A stretch of DNA of 64,000 nucleotides from Cycloclasticus sp. Lineage in GTDB: Bacteria > Pseudomonadota > Gammaproteobacteria > Methylococcales > Cycloclasticaceae. The DNA lies in contig PADC01000008.1 of assembly GCA_002700385.1 (NCBI GenBank), positions 102,485 to 166,484 of the forward strand. The letters are read 5' to 3'. Positions 1 through 9,524 of this stretch are shown here, one piece after another (the first letter of the stretch is position 1; every line of letters begins with the position of its first letter). The notes beneath the pieces are model-generated. The model was not told where the DNA came from. It did not search any database and saw only the letters and a list, made by a program, of their open reading frames with translations. The position numbers and the translations under genes were made by a program.

Positions 1-672
1 CAAACGCGCACTCGATAGGCAGTTAATGGCCTGACTTTTAGAAAAAACATGCTTAAATTTCGTTTTTTGTTTTACCTTGCCTATATCTTTTTTTAACAAG
101 AAAAGACTCAAGACCCAAACAACCAATAACGCCAGTACCATTGATAAAATGGCATCATGAAAACCCAACTGGCCAAGCAACACGCCACCAAGAAAGAAAC
201 CCACCCCTTTTAACGTATTTTTAGAACCCGTGAGTAAGGCAACCCATTTGTACAACGCATTATTTGCATTTACTGGTACCAACAGCTTAATGGTACTTTT
301 GGCGCTCATTTTATTAAGATCTTTCGCTACGCCTGACACCGCTTGCGCAACCATGACCCAGAGAACACTGAGCATCTCGGGAGGAACCAATAGCATTGAT
401 AAAGCAACCACCTGCAAAGCCAAACCAATATTCATGGTTTTATTAAGGCCAATAACAGCGCCTAGCCACCCGCCAACTAAATTCGTGACGATACCGAATA
501 TTTCGTAAAAGATGAATAACATGGCTATTTCGAGAGGCGTGTACCCCAACTGATGAAAGTACAGCACGACGAGCATGCGCAAGGCCCCATCAGTTAACGT
601 AAACACCCAGTAATTCCCTGTAATAATAAGGTATTGCTGAACCTCTCGAGGTAATGCCATCAGACCACGCAT
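1..672 (-). CDS. arsJ: ArsJ-type MFS organoarsenical efflux permease (partial, runs off left edge)
   Basis: Manual reverse-strand translation gives MRGLMALPREVQQYLIITGNYWVFTLTDGALRMLVVLYFHQLGYTPLEIAMLFIFYEIFGIVTNLVGGWLGAVIGLNKTMNIGLALQVVAL...KDLNKMSAKSTIKLLVP...LYKWVALLTGSKNTLKGVGFFLGG. This matches the ArsJ family, and the gene sits directly downstream of a GAPDH gene. It is not in the supplied ORF track. Confidence 0.9.
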   Translation of the reverse strand, partial: MRGLMALPREVQQYLIITGNYWVFTLTDGALRMLVVLYFHQLGYTPLEIAMLFIFYEIFGIVTNLVGGWLGAVIGLNKTMNIGLALQVVALSMLLVPPEMLSVLWVMVAQAVSGVAKDLNKMSAKSTIKLLVPVNANNALYKWVALLTGSKNTLKGVGFFLGGVLLGQLGFHDAILSMVLALLVVWVLSLFLLKKDIGKVKQKTKFKHVFSKSQAINCLSSARL

Positions 673-682
673 ACTAAGCTGT

Positions 683-1690
683 TTACTTATCCAATTTTGC
701 CACTTTGAGGAGCAGCTCGATGGTTCGGTTCACATAACCCCATTCATTGTCATACCAAGCATATAATTTGACATGGGTGCGATTAACCACCATGGTTGAT
801 AAAGCATCGATAATACTTGAGCGGGGGTCTGTCTTATAATCAATAGACACCAATGGACGCCCTTCATACCCTAAAATGCCATGTAATTCATTATTTGATG
901 CAGACTTTAAATATTGATTGACCTCATCAACCGTTGTTGTTTTTTCCACTTCAAATACACAGTCTGTCAAGGAAGCGTTAGCAAGAGGAACGCGGACCGC
1001 ATGGCCATCCAAGCGACCTTTAAGCTCTGGAAAAATATGAGTGATGGCTGTTGCGGACCCTGTTGAAGTTGGAATTAAACTCATTCCACAGGCTCTGGCT
1101 CGCCTTAAATCACGGTGTGGCGCATCTAATATCGTTTGTGTGTTAGTGATGTCGTGAATAGTGGTTATTGAGCCATGCACGATGCCCAATTTCTCATGAA
1201 TAACCTTAACCACCGGGGCTATGCAATTCGTAGTACAAGAGGCAGCCGTCACAATTCGATGCTGCTCTTTATCATACACATCATCATTTACACCTAAGAC
1301 CACATTGAGCACGCCTTCTTCTTTAACAGGCGCCGTTACAATGACACGCTTAACACCCTGATCAAGATACGCCTGTAATAAAGCTTTACTTTTAAACCGT
1401 CCAGATGCCTCGATAACAATATCGCAGCCTGACCAATCTGTCTGCTCAATTTTAGAATTTCTGCTGGTGCTGATCACAGTCCCATCAACACACAATTTAT
1501 CCTCTGCACTACTTGCTTCAAAACCCCATTGGCCATGAACAGAATCAAAGTTCAGCAAGTGGGCAAATGTTTTAGCATCGCCCGCCGGATCATTAATATG
1601 CACAAATTCTATCTCATCAGATGGGAAACCCACCCTGAATGATAAGCGCCCCATGCGCCCAAACCCATTAATCCCAACTCTTATCGTCAT
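683..1690 (-). CDS. ArsJ-associated glyceraldehyde-3-phosphate dehydrogenase
   Basis: 335 aa; [10 protein letters not shown] Rossmann start, ASCTTNC active site, [10 protein letters not shown]; located between arsR and arsJ. Confidence 0.92.
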   Translation of the reverse strand: MTIRVGINGFGRMGRLSFRVGFPSDEIEFVHINDPAGDAKTFAHLLNFDSVHGQWGFEASSAEDKLCVDGTVISTSRNSKIEQTDWSGCDIVIEASGRFKSKALLQAYLDQGVKRVIVTAPVKEEGVLNVVLGVNDDVYDKEQHRIVTAASCTTNCIAPVVKVIHEKLGIVHGSITTIHDITNTQTILDAPHRDLRRARACGMSLIPTSTGSATAITHIFPELKGRLDGHAVRVPLANASLTDCVFEVEKTTTVDEVNQYLKSASNNELHGILGYEGRPLVSIDYKTDPRSSIIDALSTMVVNRTHVKLYAWYDNEWGYVNRTIELLLKVAKLDK

Positions 1691-1733
1691 AATTCATCGC
1701 TCTCATTAAACTATCAAACCATTAATATGTGGA

Positions 1734-1762
1734 ATTATACATATATGAAAAAGCATATGTGT
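1734..1762 (-). promoter_or_regulatory. Candidate ArsR operator/promoter of the GAPDH-arsJ unit
   Basis: Inverted repeat ACATATATG-AAAAAG-CATATGTGT (1739-1762, 8/9 arms) next to a minus-strand TATAAT (1734-1739), between arsR and the GAPDH gene. Confidence 0.45.
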
Positions 1763-1799
1763 GAAAGTTTAATGACCATGCCGAGCAACAGCCCATAAC

Positions 1800-2144
1800 C
1801 TAACAACAGGCTTGTTGCCGATTTGGGCGCGAACGCATTAAAGCCAGGTTATTTAAACAATCCTGTATTTGCGATTCATTGGAAAGCAATGTTTCTTCTA
1901 ACACCCTCTTTGCCCATGACGCTAAGGAAGGGTTAATGCTATAGAACACCCATTGACCTTGCCTTCTATCTGATAACAAATCAAATTTTCTTAATTGAGC
2001 CAAGTGCCTTGAAATTTTTGGCTGGCTCTCCTGTAAGGCTTCCATCAATTCACATACGCACAGTTCGCCTTCTTGCTGAAGAAGCATTAAACACGTTAAA
2101 CGCGTTTGATCAGATAAGCATTTAAAAAAAGATAAAGGGTCCAT
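1800..2144 (-). CDS. arsR: ArsR/SmtB-family metalloregulator
   Basis: wHTH with ELCVCEL metal-binding Cys pair, ESQPKISRHLAQLRKFDLL recognition region and C-terminal CC. Start set at MDPLSFFKCLSDQTR; the listed ORF extends to 2180. Confidence 0.85.
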   Translation of the reverse strand: MDPLSFFKCLSDQTRLTCLMLLQQEGELCVCELMEALQESQPKISRHLAQLRKFDLLSDRRQGQWVFYSINPSLASWAKRVLEETLLSNESQIQDCLNNLALMRSRPNRQQACC

Positions 2145-2194
2145 GCGGCGTATTATAAAGCAGGAAATTGAGATCATCATAGGCGTTCAATAAA

Positions 2195-2224
2195 AAAAGC
2201 CCTGGCTGTATGCTAGGGCTTTTA
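2195..2224 (-). terminator. Intrinsic terminator downstream of the IOR gene
   Basis: AAAAGCCCT...AGGGCTTTT hairpin flanked by A-run and T-run. Confidence 0.7.
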
Positions 2225-2251
2225 CAGGTGGCTTTATTGGTAAAAGGTCTT

Positions 2252-5200
2252 CTAAGCCGTTGTTTCCATTTTAACTTTAATTATTTTCATCGGGTTTTTA
2301 AACTGCTCATCCAATGTTTTCCAACGACCCTGAGCGACTTCAATATTCTGCGTTCGGACATGGCCATAACCACGAATAAACTCTGGCACCTTTGCCATCT
2401 CTAAAGCTATTTCTTTATTTTCCTCGTTCAAATCGGTAATAATCTGTTTTAACACAGATTCATATTGACTAAGCAATTCCTTATCTTCCTTACGCTCAGC
2501 AGAATAACCAAATGGGTTTAGCGGTGTATTTCTCAACCCCTTAAATTTAGACACTATTTTAAGAGCCGACAACATCCAACCACCAAACTCTCTTTTTTTC
2601 AATTGGCCTGTTATCGGATCGCGCTTAGAAATAAGCGGCGGCGCCATGTGGAACTTGATTTTATAGTCACCAGAAAAATTCTCTTTAATCTGCTTCTCCC
2701 AGGTACCATCGGTATATAAACGGGCTACTTCTAATTCATCTTTGTAAGCCATTAATTTATATAAATAGCGGGCCGCTGCTGCAGTAATCTCATCGCTATC
2801 ACCGTTTAATTTTGCTTCGGCTTCACGCACTCGATTAATTAACCGGGTAAATTTCTTAGCATATGATTTGCTTTGATAAGCGACAAGATCTTTCTCACGG
2901 CGGCTAATCAGTTCTTCTGTACTAGCTGAAAGCACTTCCCACTCGGGTATTGTTGCACCTTGTTCAAGTAAAGCTTTCACTGCATCGGGATCATGCGCCA
3001 TTAAACGCCCAATTTTGAAAACACGCTGATTGTAAGCAACTGCAACGCCATTTTCTGTAATGGCATCTTCTAATGATTGACGCTTAACAGGCAGCCAACC
3101 TTTTTGGCACGCGTATCCCAGCAACATCATATTTGCACCAATGGTGTTACCCGTTAGTGTTTCTGATACGACCGTTGAATCAAAGAAATGACAATGACCT
3201 TCCCCAGTAAAACGCTCTAATGCTTGCTTCATATCGTCTACAGGTATCGTGAAATCACCATCTCGTGTAAAGGCGCCCGTCACAATTTCATGTGAGTTAA
3301 CAACGCCCTGGGTATGCCCTTCTCGTAAACGAGACATCCCCTCATCACTGGCACTGGTGACGATATCCGCGCCTATCAACAAGTCTGCTTTACCAATAGA
3401 TAGCCGTGTTGAATTCAATTCTTCAACACTATGCGCAACTTTAAGATGGCAATAAACGGCACCAAACTTTTGTGCCATTCCCGTCAAATCCAGTACTTGC
3501 GATGCAAACCCTTCTGCCTTAGCCGCTTCACCAATCATTGAGGAAATAGTCACCACACCTGTGCCACCAATTCCACAAACTAACGAACCAAAAACACCGT
3601 CCAGCGCTTTAGGTGTCGGCTCTGGCAAGGCTGAAAAAATTTCATCGGAGAGATCAACCGCGCTACCTTTTGCTAACTCTCCCCCTTCGATGGTAACAAA
3701 ACTCGGGCAGAAACCTTTTACACAGCTAAAGTCCAAGTTACAACCTGACTGGTCGATAACGCGTTTACGGCCCAGCTCAGTTTCTAGCGGTTGCACAGAT
3801 AAACAATTAGATTGTACGCCACAATCACCACAGCCTTCACAAACGCGTGAGTTAATAAAGGTTAATTTTTTAGGTGTTTCCACTATTTTACGCTTACGGC
3901 GTCGACGCAATTCAGTCGCACAAGTTTGCTCATAGATAAGAATCGTAACGCCTTTTGTTTCTGCTAATTCTTTCATCACCTGTTGCAGATCATCACGGTG
4001 ATATAAATCTGTTCCTGGAGCAAATGCCGCCTTGTTTAAGGCCTCGGGCTCTCTTGAAACAACCACAACACGGGCAGCCCCCTCGGCATGCATTTGTTGT
4101 GTAATCCCTTCAACGGTTAAAGGTCCATCGAACGATTGGCCACCGGTCATCGCCACTGCATCATTAAATAAGACTTTATAGGTAATGTTTATACCCGATG
4201 CAATGGCTTGACGAATGGCTGTGGAGCCCGAATGGTAAAATGTACCGTCACCTATATTAATAAACGTATGGCGGTTACCCAAAAAAGGAGAAGCGCCAGC
4301 CCAGGTCGCGCCTTCACCACCCATTTGTGTATAGGTTGTTCCCTTTCTATCCATTAGGCCAACAAGAAAATGACAACCGATACCAATCAATTGCTCAGGT
4401 GCTCCATCCGGTAATTTCGTTGATGAACTATGCGGACAACCAGAACAAAAATAGGGTGTACGTTCCACCGAATTACGAGGTACGCTCAACTGTTGATCTG
4501 TATTTTCAAGCACTGCAATCCACTGATTCATGGACTCGGTGGTTTTGTAAGGCTTTAACCAATCAACCAAAACCTTTGATATCAATGCCGGTGTCAATTC
4601 TCCATTGGAAGGAAACTGGACTTGTTGATCACGCCCCTTCTTCCCCATTACTAAAGGACGACTATCCATTGGCATGTCAAACAAAATATCCTTCACTTGG
4701 GTTTCCAGAAATGGGCGCGATTCTTCTATGACTAAAATTTCATCGACCGATTCTGCGAATTCTTGCACCAGGCTTTCTTCCATTGGCCAAATAACTGCAA
4801 TTTTAAACACAGCCAAGCCAAGCTCATCACGCATCGCGTCATCAATACCCAAGTCATTCAGGGCTTCAATGGTATCCAAATAGCTTTTACCTGCTGTGAT
4901 AATCCCCATACGGCGCTGTTTTGCATCCAGTGTCACTTTATTGAGCTTATTTGCTTTTGTGAAGGCCTTAACAGCAGGCAAACGCGCATTAACAATGCGT
5001 TCATCTTGATCAACCGAACGATCTGGCCAGCGCGTATGTACGCCGCTGTCAGGAATGACAAACTCACTGGGGTCAGGCAGGACAGTTTCAGTGCGGTTAG
5101 GATTGATGTCCACCATGTACCATGACTCAGCTATATCAGAAACCGATTTAACAGCAACCCAAACACCCGCATAACGAGACATCTGGTAAGCTATTAATCC

Positions 5201-5737
5201 AAAATCATATATATCCTGCACCGAAGAACAGTGCATGATAGGAATACATAAACCAGACAGCACATATTCACTTTGTTGTTGAATACTGGATGAACGACTC
5301 ATGGGGTCATCCCCCACCGCCATAACCACACCACCGTGTTGACTGGTGCCCCATAAGTTAGCATGATGCAAGGCATCCGCCGCCTGATCTACACCAGGGC
5401 CTTTACCGTACCAAAGCCCAAAAGCACCATCAAATTGTTTACCTTCAAACAAGTCAATTTGTTGTGACCCCCAAATAGCCGTTGCGGCCATGGCCTCGTT
5501 TACACCCGGGTTAAAATGAATATCCCGCTCATTTAAAGCGCCTTCAACCCCTTTGCATTCAGAATCAAAATTACCAAAAGGCGAACCTCGGTAACCTGAA
5601 ATAAACCCCCCCGTATTCAGGCCTGCTTCACGATCTCGACGCTGTTGTTCAAAAACAAGGCGTAAATAAGCCTGATTACCCGACAAGAAAACCGGCCCAG
5701 TTTGGCATGTATATTTTTTTTCCTTAGTATTCGACAT
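2252..5737 (-). CDS. Indolepyruvate ferredoxin oxidoreductase family protein (fused alpha/beta/gamma)
   Basis: 1161 aa; TPP-binding region (GIGCHFLVGLMDR, GDGTFYHSG), ferredoxin-type Cys cluster CEGCGDCGVQSNC, C-terminal gamma domain GIGGTGVVT. Confidence 0.9.
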   Translation of the reverse strand: MSNTKEKKYTCQTGPVFLSGNQAYLRLVFEQQRRDREAGLNTGGFISGYRGSPFGNFDSECKGVEGALNERDIHFNPGVNEAMAATAIWGSQQIDLFEGKQFDGAFGLWYGKGPGVDQAADALHHANLWGTSQHGGVVMAVGDDPMSRSSSIQQQSEYVLSGLCIPIMHCSSVQDIYDFGLIAYQMSRYAGVWVAVKSVSDIAESWYMVDINPNRTETVLPDPSEFVIPDSGVHTRWPDRSVDQDERIVNARLPAVKAFTKANKLNKVTLDAKQRRMGIITAGKSYLDTIEALNDLGIDDAMRDELGLAVFKIAVIWPMEESLVQEFAESVDEILVIEESRPFLETQVKDILFDMPMDSRPLVMGKKGRDQQVQFPSNGELTPALISKVLVDWLKPYKTTESMNQWIAVLENTDQQLSVPRNSVERTPYFCSGCPHSSSTKLPDGAPEQLIGIGCHFLVGLMDRKGTTYTQMGGEGATWAGASPFLGNRHTFINIGDGTFYHSGSTAIRQAIASGINITYKVLFNDAVAMTGGQSFDGPLTVEGITQQMHAEGAARVVVVSREPEALNKAAFAPGTDLYHRDDLQQVMKELAETKGVTILIYEQTCATELRRRRKRKIVETPKKLTFINSRVCEGCGDCGVQSNCLSVQPLETELGRKRVIDQSGCNLDFSCVKGFCPSFVTIEGGELAKGSAVDLSDEIFSALPEPTPKALDGVFGSLVCGIGGTGVVTISSMIGEAAKAEGFASQVLDLTGMAQKFGAVYCHLKVAHSVEELNSTRLSIGKADLLIGADIVTSASDEGMSRLREGHTQGVVNSHEIVTGAFTRDGDFTIPVDDMKQALERFTGEGHCHFFDSTVVSETLTGNTIGANMMLLGYACQKGWLPVKRQSLEDAITENGVAVAYNQRVFKIGRLMAHDPDAVKALLEQGATIPEWEVLSASTEELISRREKDLVAYQSKSYAKKFTRLINRVREAEAKLNGDSDEITAAAARYLYKLMAYKDELEVARLYTDGTWEKQIKENFSGDYKIKFHMAPPLISKRDPITGQLKKREFGGWMLSALKIVSKFKGLRNTPLNPFGYSAERKEDKELLSQYESVLKQIITDLNEENKEIALEMAKVPEFIRGYGHVRTQNIEVAQGRWKTLDEQFKNPMKIIKVKMETTA

Positions 5738-5751
5738 AGTGGTTCTCTCAG

Positions 5752-6096
5752 TTAGTTTTTTTCTTTTAATTTAGCGGGTATTGGTTTTACAACCGCTTCA
5801 CTGCTAATAATTTTATTACCCTCGTGGTCAAAACATTCTGTTGTAAAAGTGACGGTATTGTTTTCTGTATCAATCGCAACCACTTTATATTCATTACCAA
5901 AAAAGCAGGTTTTAAAAACTCTATGCTCTGTATTAGCTATAAAGTACCCAGACAAGGCAAGTCCATACCCAAGATACCTGAAAATTGAATCACTGAAAAC
6001 AAGCCATTTCTGTACCAAAGCAAGGAATCGCCGTTTTATTAATCTCAACACATCATCATAATTAATTTTATTAATCATATGATGACTTAGCCTCAA
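5752..6096 (-). CDS. Small hotdog-like/thioesterase-like protein (tentative)
   Basis: 114 aa; C-terminal pattern EHRVFKTCFFGNEYKVVAIDTENNTVTFTTECFDHEGNKIISSEAVVKP resembles a hotdog-fold beta region; 15 bp upstream of the IOR gene. Confidence 0.4.
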   Translation of the reverse strand: MRLSHHMINKINYDDVLRLIKRRFLALVQKWLVFSDSIFRYLGYGLALSGYFIANTEHRVFKTCFFGNEYKVVAIDTENNTVTFTTECFDHEGNKIISSEAVVKPIPAKLKEKN

Positions 6097-6184
6097 TCGA
6101 TGTGATCATTTTTACCAATCAATAAAATCTCTCTAACATGATTTTTTACACGCTATAATTACGACAAAAAAACCAGTTAAGCCT

Positions 6185-7525
6185 ATGCCTAACTCTCAGC
6201 CAGATCAAGATTTAACCATAGGTTCTATTTACCGCCATTTAATCCGACTCGCCATTCCTGCTTCTATGGGAATGTTTTTCAATACTTTATACAACCTGAG
6301 CGATAATTGGTTTGCTGGAAAAATATCAGATGACGCGCTGGTCGGTTTATCTATTTCGAGTATTGTTTTTTATCTATTTATAGGCTTGTTAGCTGGGTTG
6401 CAGAATGGCACGTCCGTCATGGTCTCAACAGAAATTGGCCTTAAAAATCCTTTTAATTTAAAACGAATTCTTAAAAACACGGTTGGCCTTAGTCTTTTGT
6501 TTTCAGTCGGCATTGTTTTTTTAGGGCTGGTCTTTGCTAAAGATGCGATAGGTTTTCTCAGTCATCATGATAACGTTAGCGAACTGGCTTGGGACTACAT
6601 TCATATTTTAATTCTTGGCAATGTTGCTTTTTCTCTAAGCAGCGTTGCTGCTGGTGCTCTTATAGCACTGGGTGACACAGCATCGAACCGTAATGCCTTA
6701 ATTGTCGGGTTTTTTGCTAATTTGCTACTTAACCCCTTTTTAACTTTTGTTTTGAATATGGGGGTTGCAGGACTGGCCTGGGCCACCCTTATTATCAAGC
6801 TCGCATCTGCACTTTATTTATTTATTATTTTATGTAAAAAATTGGGGTATACGCCTATGCCCACTGTCGAGAAAAGCATCTCAAGTGCCATCTTGCGGCA
6901 AGTATTACCCGCCAGTTTTAATTTTCTTATTATGATTTTTGGCAGCCTTATTATCACCGGTTTTGTAAGCCAATTTGGTGATTATGCGGTGGCTGGTTAT
7001 TCAGTGGGTTTACGGCTTGAACAAGTGCTTTTACTGCCTGCTCTTGGTTTAAATACCGCTGTATTGGCTATTTCAGGGCAAAACTTTGGCGCTAAAAATT
7101 ACCGTCGCATCGCAGAAACTTACCGCAAAGGGCTTATACTCAGCTTATCCATTTCTTTTGCCTGCATACCGATAATGGTTTTTTTATCACCTTTATTGAT
7201 GAGTTTTTTTAGTCAACAACAAGCGATTATTGATGTAGGAACATCCTATTTAAGAATCGATGCCATCGCTTTTTTTTGTTACGTTTCTTTATTCATAAGC
7301 GTGGCGACGCTTCAAGCAATCAAACAGCCTGACTTTCCCGTTATTATGGGCTTATTCAGACAACTCATTTTACCTTTCCTCGTCAATGTTATTCTTATTA
7401 CTCACTTCGACTTCGGCATTGAATGGATTTTCGGTTCGGTAGCCTGCATTGTTTTTACCAGTATGATTATTACACTGCTTTATACCCGATCGAAATTAAA
7501 AAAGCTGGCGATAACTGGCACTTAA
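6185..7525 (+). CDS. MATE family efflux transporter
   Basis: 446 aa, 12-TM type; IPASMGMFFNTLYNLSDNWFAGKISDDALVGLSIS; GQNFGAKNYRRI. Confidence 0.9.
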   Translation: MPNSQPDQDLTIGSIYRHLIRLAIPASMGMFFNTLYNLSDNWFAGKISDDALVGLSISSIVFYLFIGLLAGLQNGTSVMVSTEIGLKNPFNLKRILKNTVGLSLLFSVGIVFLGLVFAKDAIGFLSHHDNVSELAWDYIHILILGNVAFSLSSVAAGALIALGDTASNRNALIVGFFANLLLNPFLTFVLNMGVAGLAWATLIIKLASALYLFIILCKKLGYTPMPTVEKSISSAILRQVLPASFNFLIMIFGSLIITGFVSQFGDYAVAGYSVGLRLEQVLLLPALGLNTAVLAISGQNFGAKNYRRIAETYRKGLILSLSISFACIPIMVFLSPLLMSFFSQQQAIIDVGTSYLRIDAIAFFCYVSLFISVATLQAIKQPDFPVIMGLFRQLILPFLVNVILITHFDFGIEWIFGSVACIVFTSMIITLLYTRSKLKKLAITGT

Positions 7526-8193
7526 GCAGGTCGACGATCTGGAAAATCACTGAACACGGCATCCACACCGATTTTCTCCATTTTCTCCATTTCTTTACGA
7601 TCATTAACGGTATAGACATAGAGCTTTAAGCCAGAACGATGGGCTTTTTTAATGATATCCAATGTTAATTGTTGCTGGTTTATGTGAAGTGAAAAAGCCT
7701 TCAGCTTGATACACCAATCAAAGGACTCGTCTAAATTATGACTCGCCAATACCCCAATTTTTAAGCCACTATTCCATGCTCTAAGGGTCCTTAGTTCTTC
7801 TATTAGAAACGAAGAAATCAACAGTTTTTCATGATCATCGAACAACGGGTTATCCAGTATCTTTATCAACGCATCAGATGAACCCTTCCCCTTTAACTCA
7901 ATATTTAAGTCAACCACTCCATGCGTCACCGCCAAAACTTCTGGTAATGTGGGTATTTTTTCCCCTAACCCGGCATCTAATCGCCTGATTTCTTCAAAGC
8001 TATAGTTCTCCAGTCTTCCACGCCCATTAGTTGTTCTCTCCAATGTTTCATCATGAAGAACGATCAAGTCTTCGCCCAATAAATGAACGTCTACCTCCAC
8101 ACAATCAACACCTAATTCCATGGCTTTACGAACCGATAACAGGGTATTTTCGGGAGCATAACCCTTGGCCCCTCGGTGACCAATCATTAACAC
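7522..8193 (-). CDS. Glycerophosphodiester phosphodiesterase
   Basis: GHRGAKGYAPENTLLS, E-D-VEVDVHLL, LHDETLERTTNGRG, LNIELKG: GDPD catalytic motifs. Confidence 0.93.
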   Translation of the reverse strand: MLMIGHRGAKGYAPENTLLSVRKAMELGVDCVEVDVHLLGEDLIVLHDETLERTTNGRGRLENYSFEEIRRLDAGLGEKIPTLPEVLAVTHGVVDLNIELKGKGSSDALIKILDNPLFDDHEKLLISSFLIEELRTLRAWNSGLKIGVLASHNLDESFDWCIKLKAFSLHINQQQLTLDIIKKAHRSGLKLYVYTVNDRKEMEKMEKIGVDAVFSDFPDRRPA

Positions 8194-8297
8194 GATACAT
8201 GCCTCTTAATTTGATAGAGCAAAGTACTCCAGCCAAAGTCTATAAGGAATCCTTAAAAAAGGATAGAATATCATTCTTTCCCAAAGGTTCTTAACGG

Positions 8298-9437
8298 ATG
8301 ACCAACGATCTAAGCACTGAATTTAATTTAGATGATAACGTTATTTATCTAAACCATGCAGCGGTTGCCCCTTGGCCCGTCCGAACTGAAAAGGCGGTTA
8401 ATGCCTTTTGCCGTGAAAACGTCACAATAGGATCCAAAAAATACGCTCATTGGCTGACTGTTGAAAATCGATTAAAAAATCAATTAGCTCAACTGATCAA
8501 TGCACCATCAGTAGATGAAATCGCTCTGGTTAAAAATACATCAGAGGCTCTTTCTTTTGTGGCTTATGGACTGAATTGGACAACAGGCGACAAGGTCGTG
8601 ACCAGCGACGAAGAGTTTCCATCCAATATGATTCCATGGGAATCACTGGCAAACCAAGGCGTGCAAGTAAACAAAGTACACCTCAAGGATGCTGACGACC
8701 CAACGGCTGCCTTAATAAGCCAACTGGATGACCAGACAAAACTACTCACCATCAGTTCTGTTCAATATGCATCGGGGTTACGCGTTGATTTAGAGCGCTT
8801 GGGGCATGCCTGCCAGGATAAAGGTATCCTTTTTTGCATAGACGCCATCCAATCAATAGGGGCTTTCCCGGTTGACGTTCAAAAGTACAATGCGGACTTT
8901 ATGATGGCTGACGGGCATAAATGGATGCTTGGCCCTGAAGGTCTGGGTGTTTTTTACTGTCGACAATCGGCTATTAACAAACTCAAACTCACTCAATATG
9001 GTTGGCATATGGTTGAAGAGATGGGAAATTATGATAACCCTGAGTGGACAACAGCCAGCTCTGCAAGACGCTTTGAATGTGGCAGCCCAAACATGCTCAG
9101 TATTCACGCGTTATCAGCCAGCATCAGCTTACTGCTAGACATTGGTATGGATACCGTATCAAAGGAAGTTATTAAGCGCGGTCATTATGTCATCGAAAAA
9201 GTGCTTCAAAACCCCTCTTTAGAATTATTAACAAACCCAGATAATGACGGGAATAATATTATCGTTTTCAAATCAAAAAACGGGCTAACGGATTCTCTAT
9301 TTGATGACCTGACAACTCGACAGGTAGTTTGCGCTAAACGAGGTGGCGGCATTCGGTTTTCACCACATTTTTATACTCCTTTTGAGGTCATTGATCGCGC
9401 TTTTGCTTTAATTGAACAATATCAAGCGGCACGTTAA
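8298..9437 (+). CDS. Class V aminotransferase (cysteine desulfurase-like)
   Basis: YLNHAAVAPWP, LVKNTSEALSFVAYGL, FCIDAIQSIGAFPVD, ADGHKWMLGPEGLGVFY PLP-lysine motif. Confidence 0.88.
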   Translation: MTNDLSTEFNLDDNVIYLNHAAVAPWPVRTEKAVNAFCRENVTIGSKKYAHWLTVENRLKNQLAQLINAPSVDEIALVKNTSEALSFVAYGLNWTTGDKVVTSDEEFPSNMIPWESLANQGVQVNKVHLKDADDPTAALISQLDDQTKLLTISSVQYASGLRVDLERLGHACQDKGILFCIDAIQSIGAFPVDVQKYNADFMMADGHKWMLGPEGLGVFYCRQSAINKLKLTQYGWHMVEEMGNYDNPEWTTASSARRFECGSPNMLSIHALSASISLLLDIGMDTVSKEVIKRGHYVIEKVLQNPSLELLTNPDNDGNNIIVFKSKNGLTDSLFDDLTTRQVVCAKRGGGIRFSPHFYTPFEVIDRAFALIEQYQAAR

Positions 9438-9524
9438 ACCGTATTAAAAACTCTTCCTTTTTTATCTGGCACAAGCCAAATATAATGAATACATAATCAC
9501 CCATATGATCCATCAAAATCTACT

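Noticed and set aside
230-508. + strand 92-aa ORF near the left edge
   Set aside because: Antisense to the ArsJ-like reading frame on the minus strand, which shows a continuous conserved MFS sequence; the + ORF has no recognisable motif
3249-5125. Several + strand ORFs (3249-3455, 3561-3935, 4327-4731, 4674-4883, 4763-5125)
   Set aside because: All lie antisense inside the fused indolepyruvate oxidoreductase gene and look like composition-driven spurious frames
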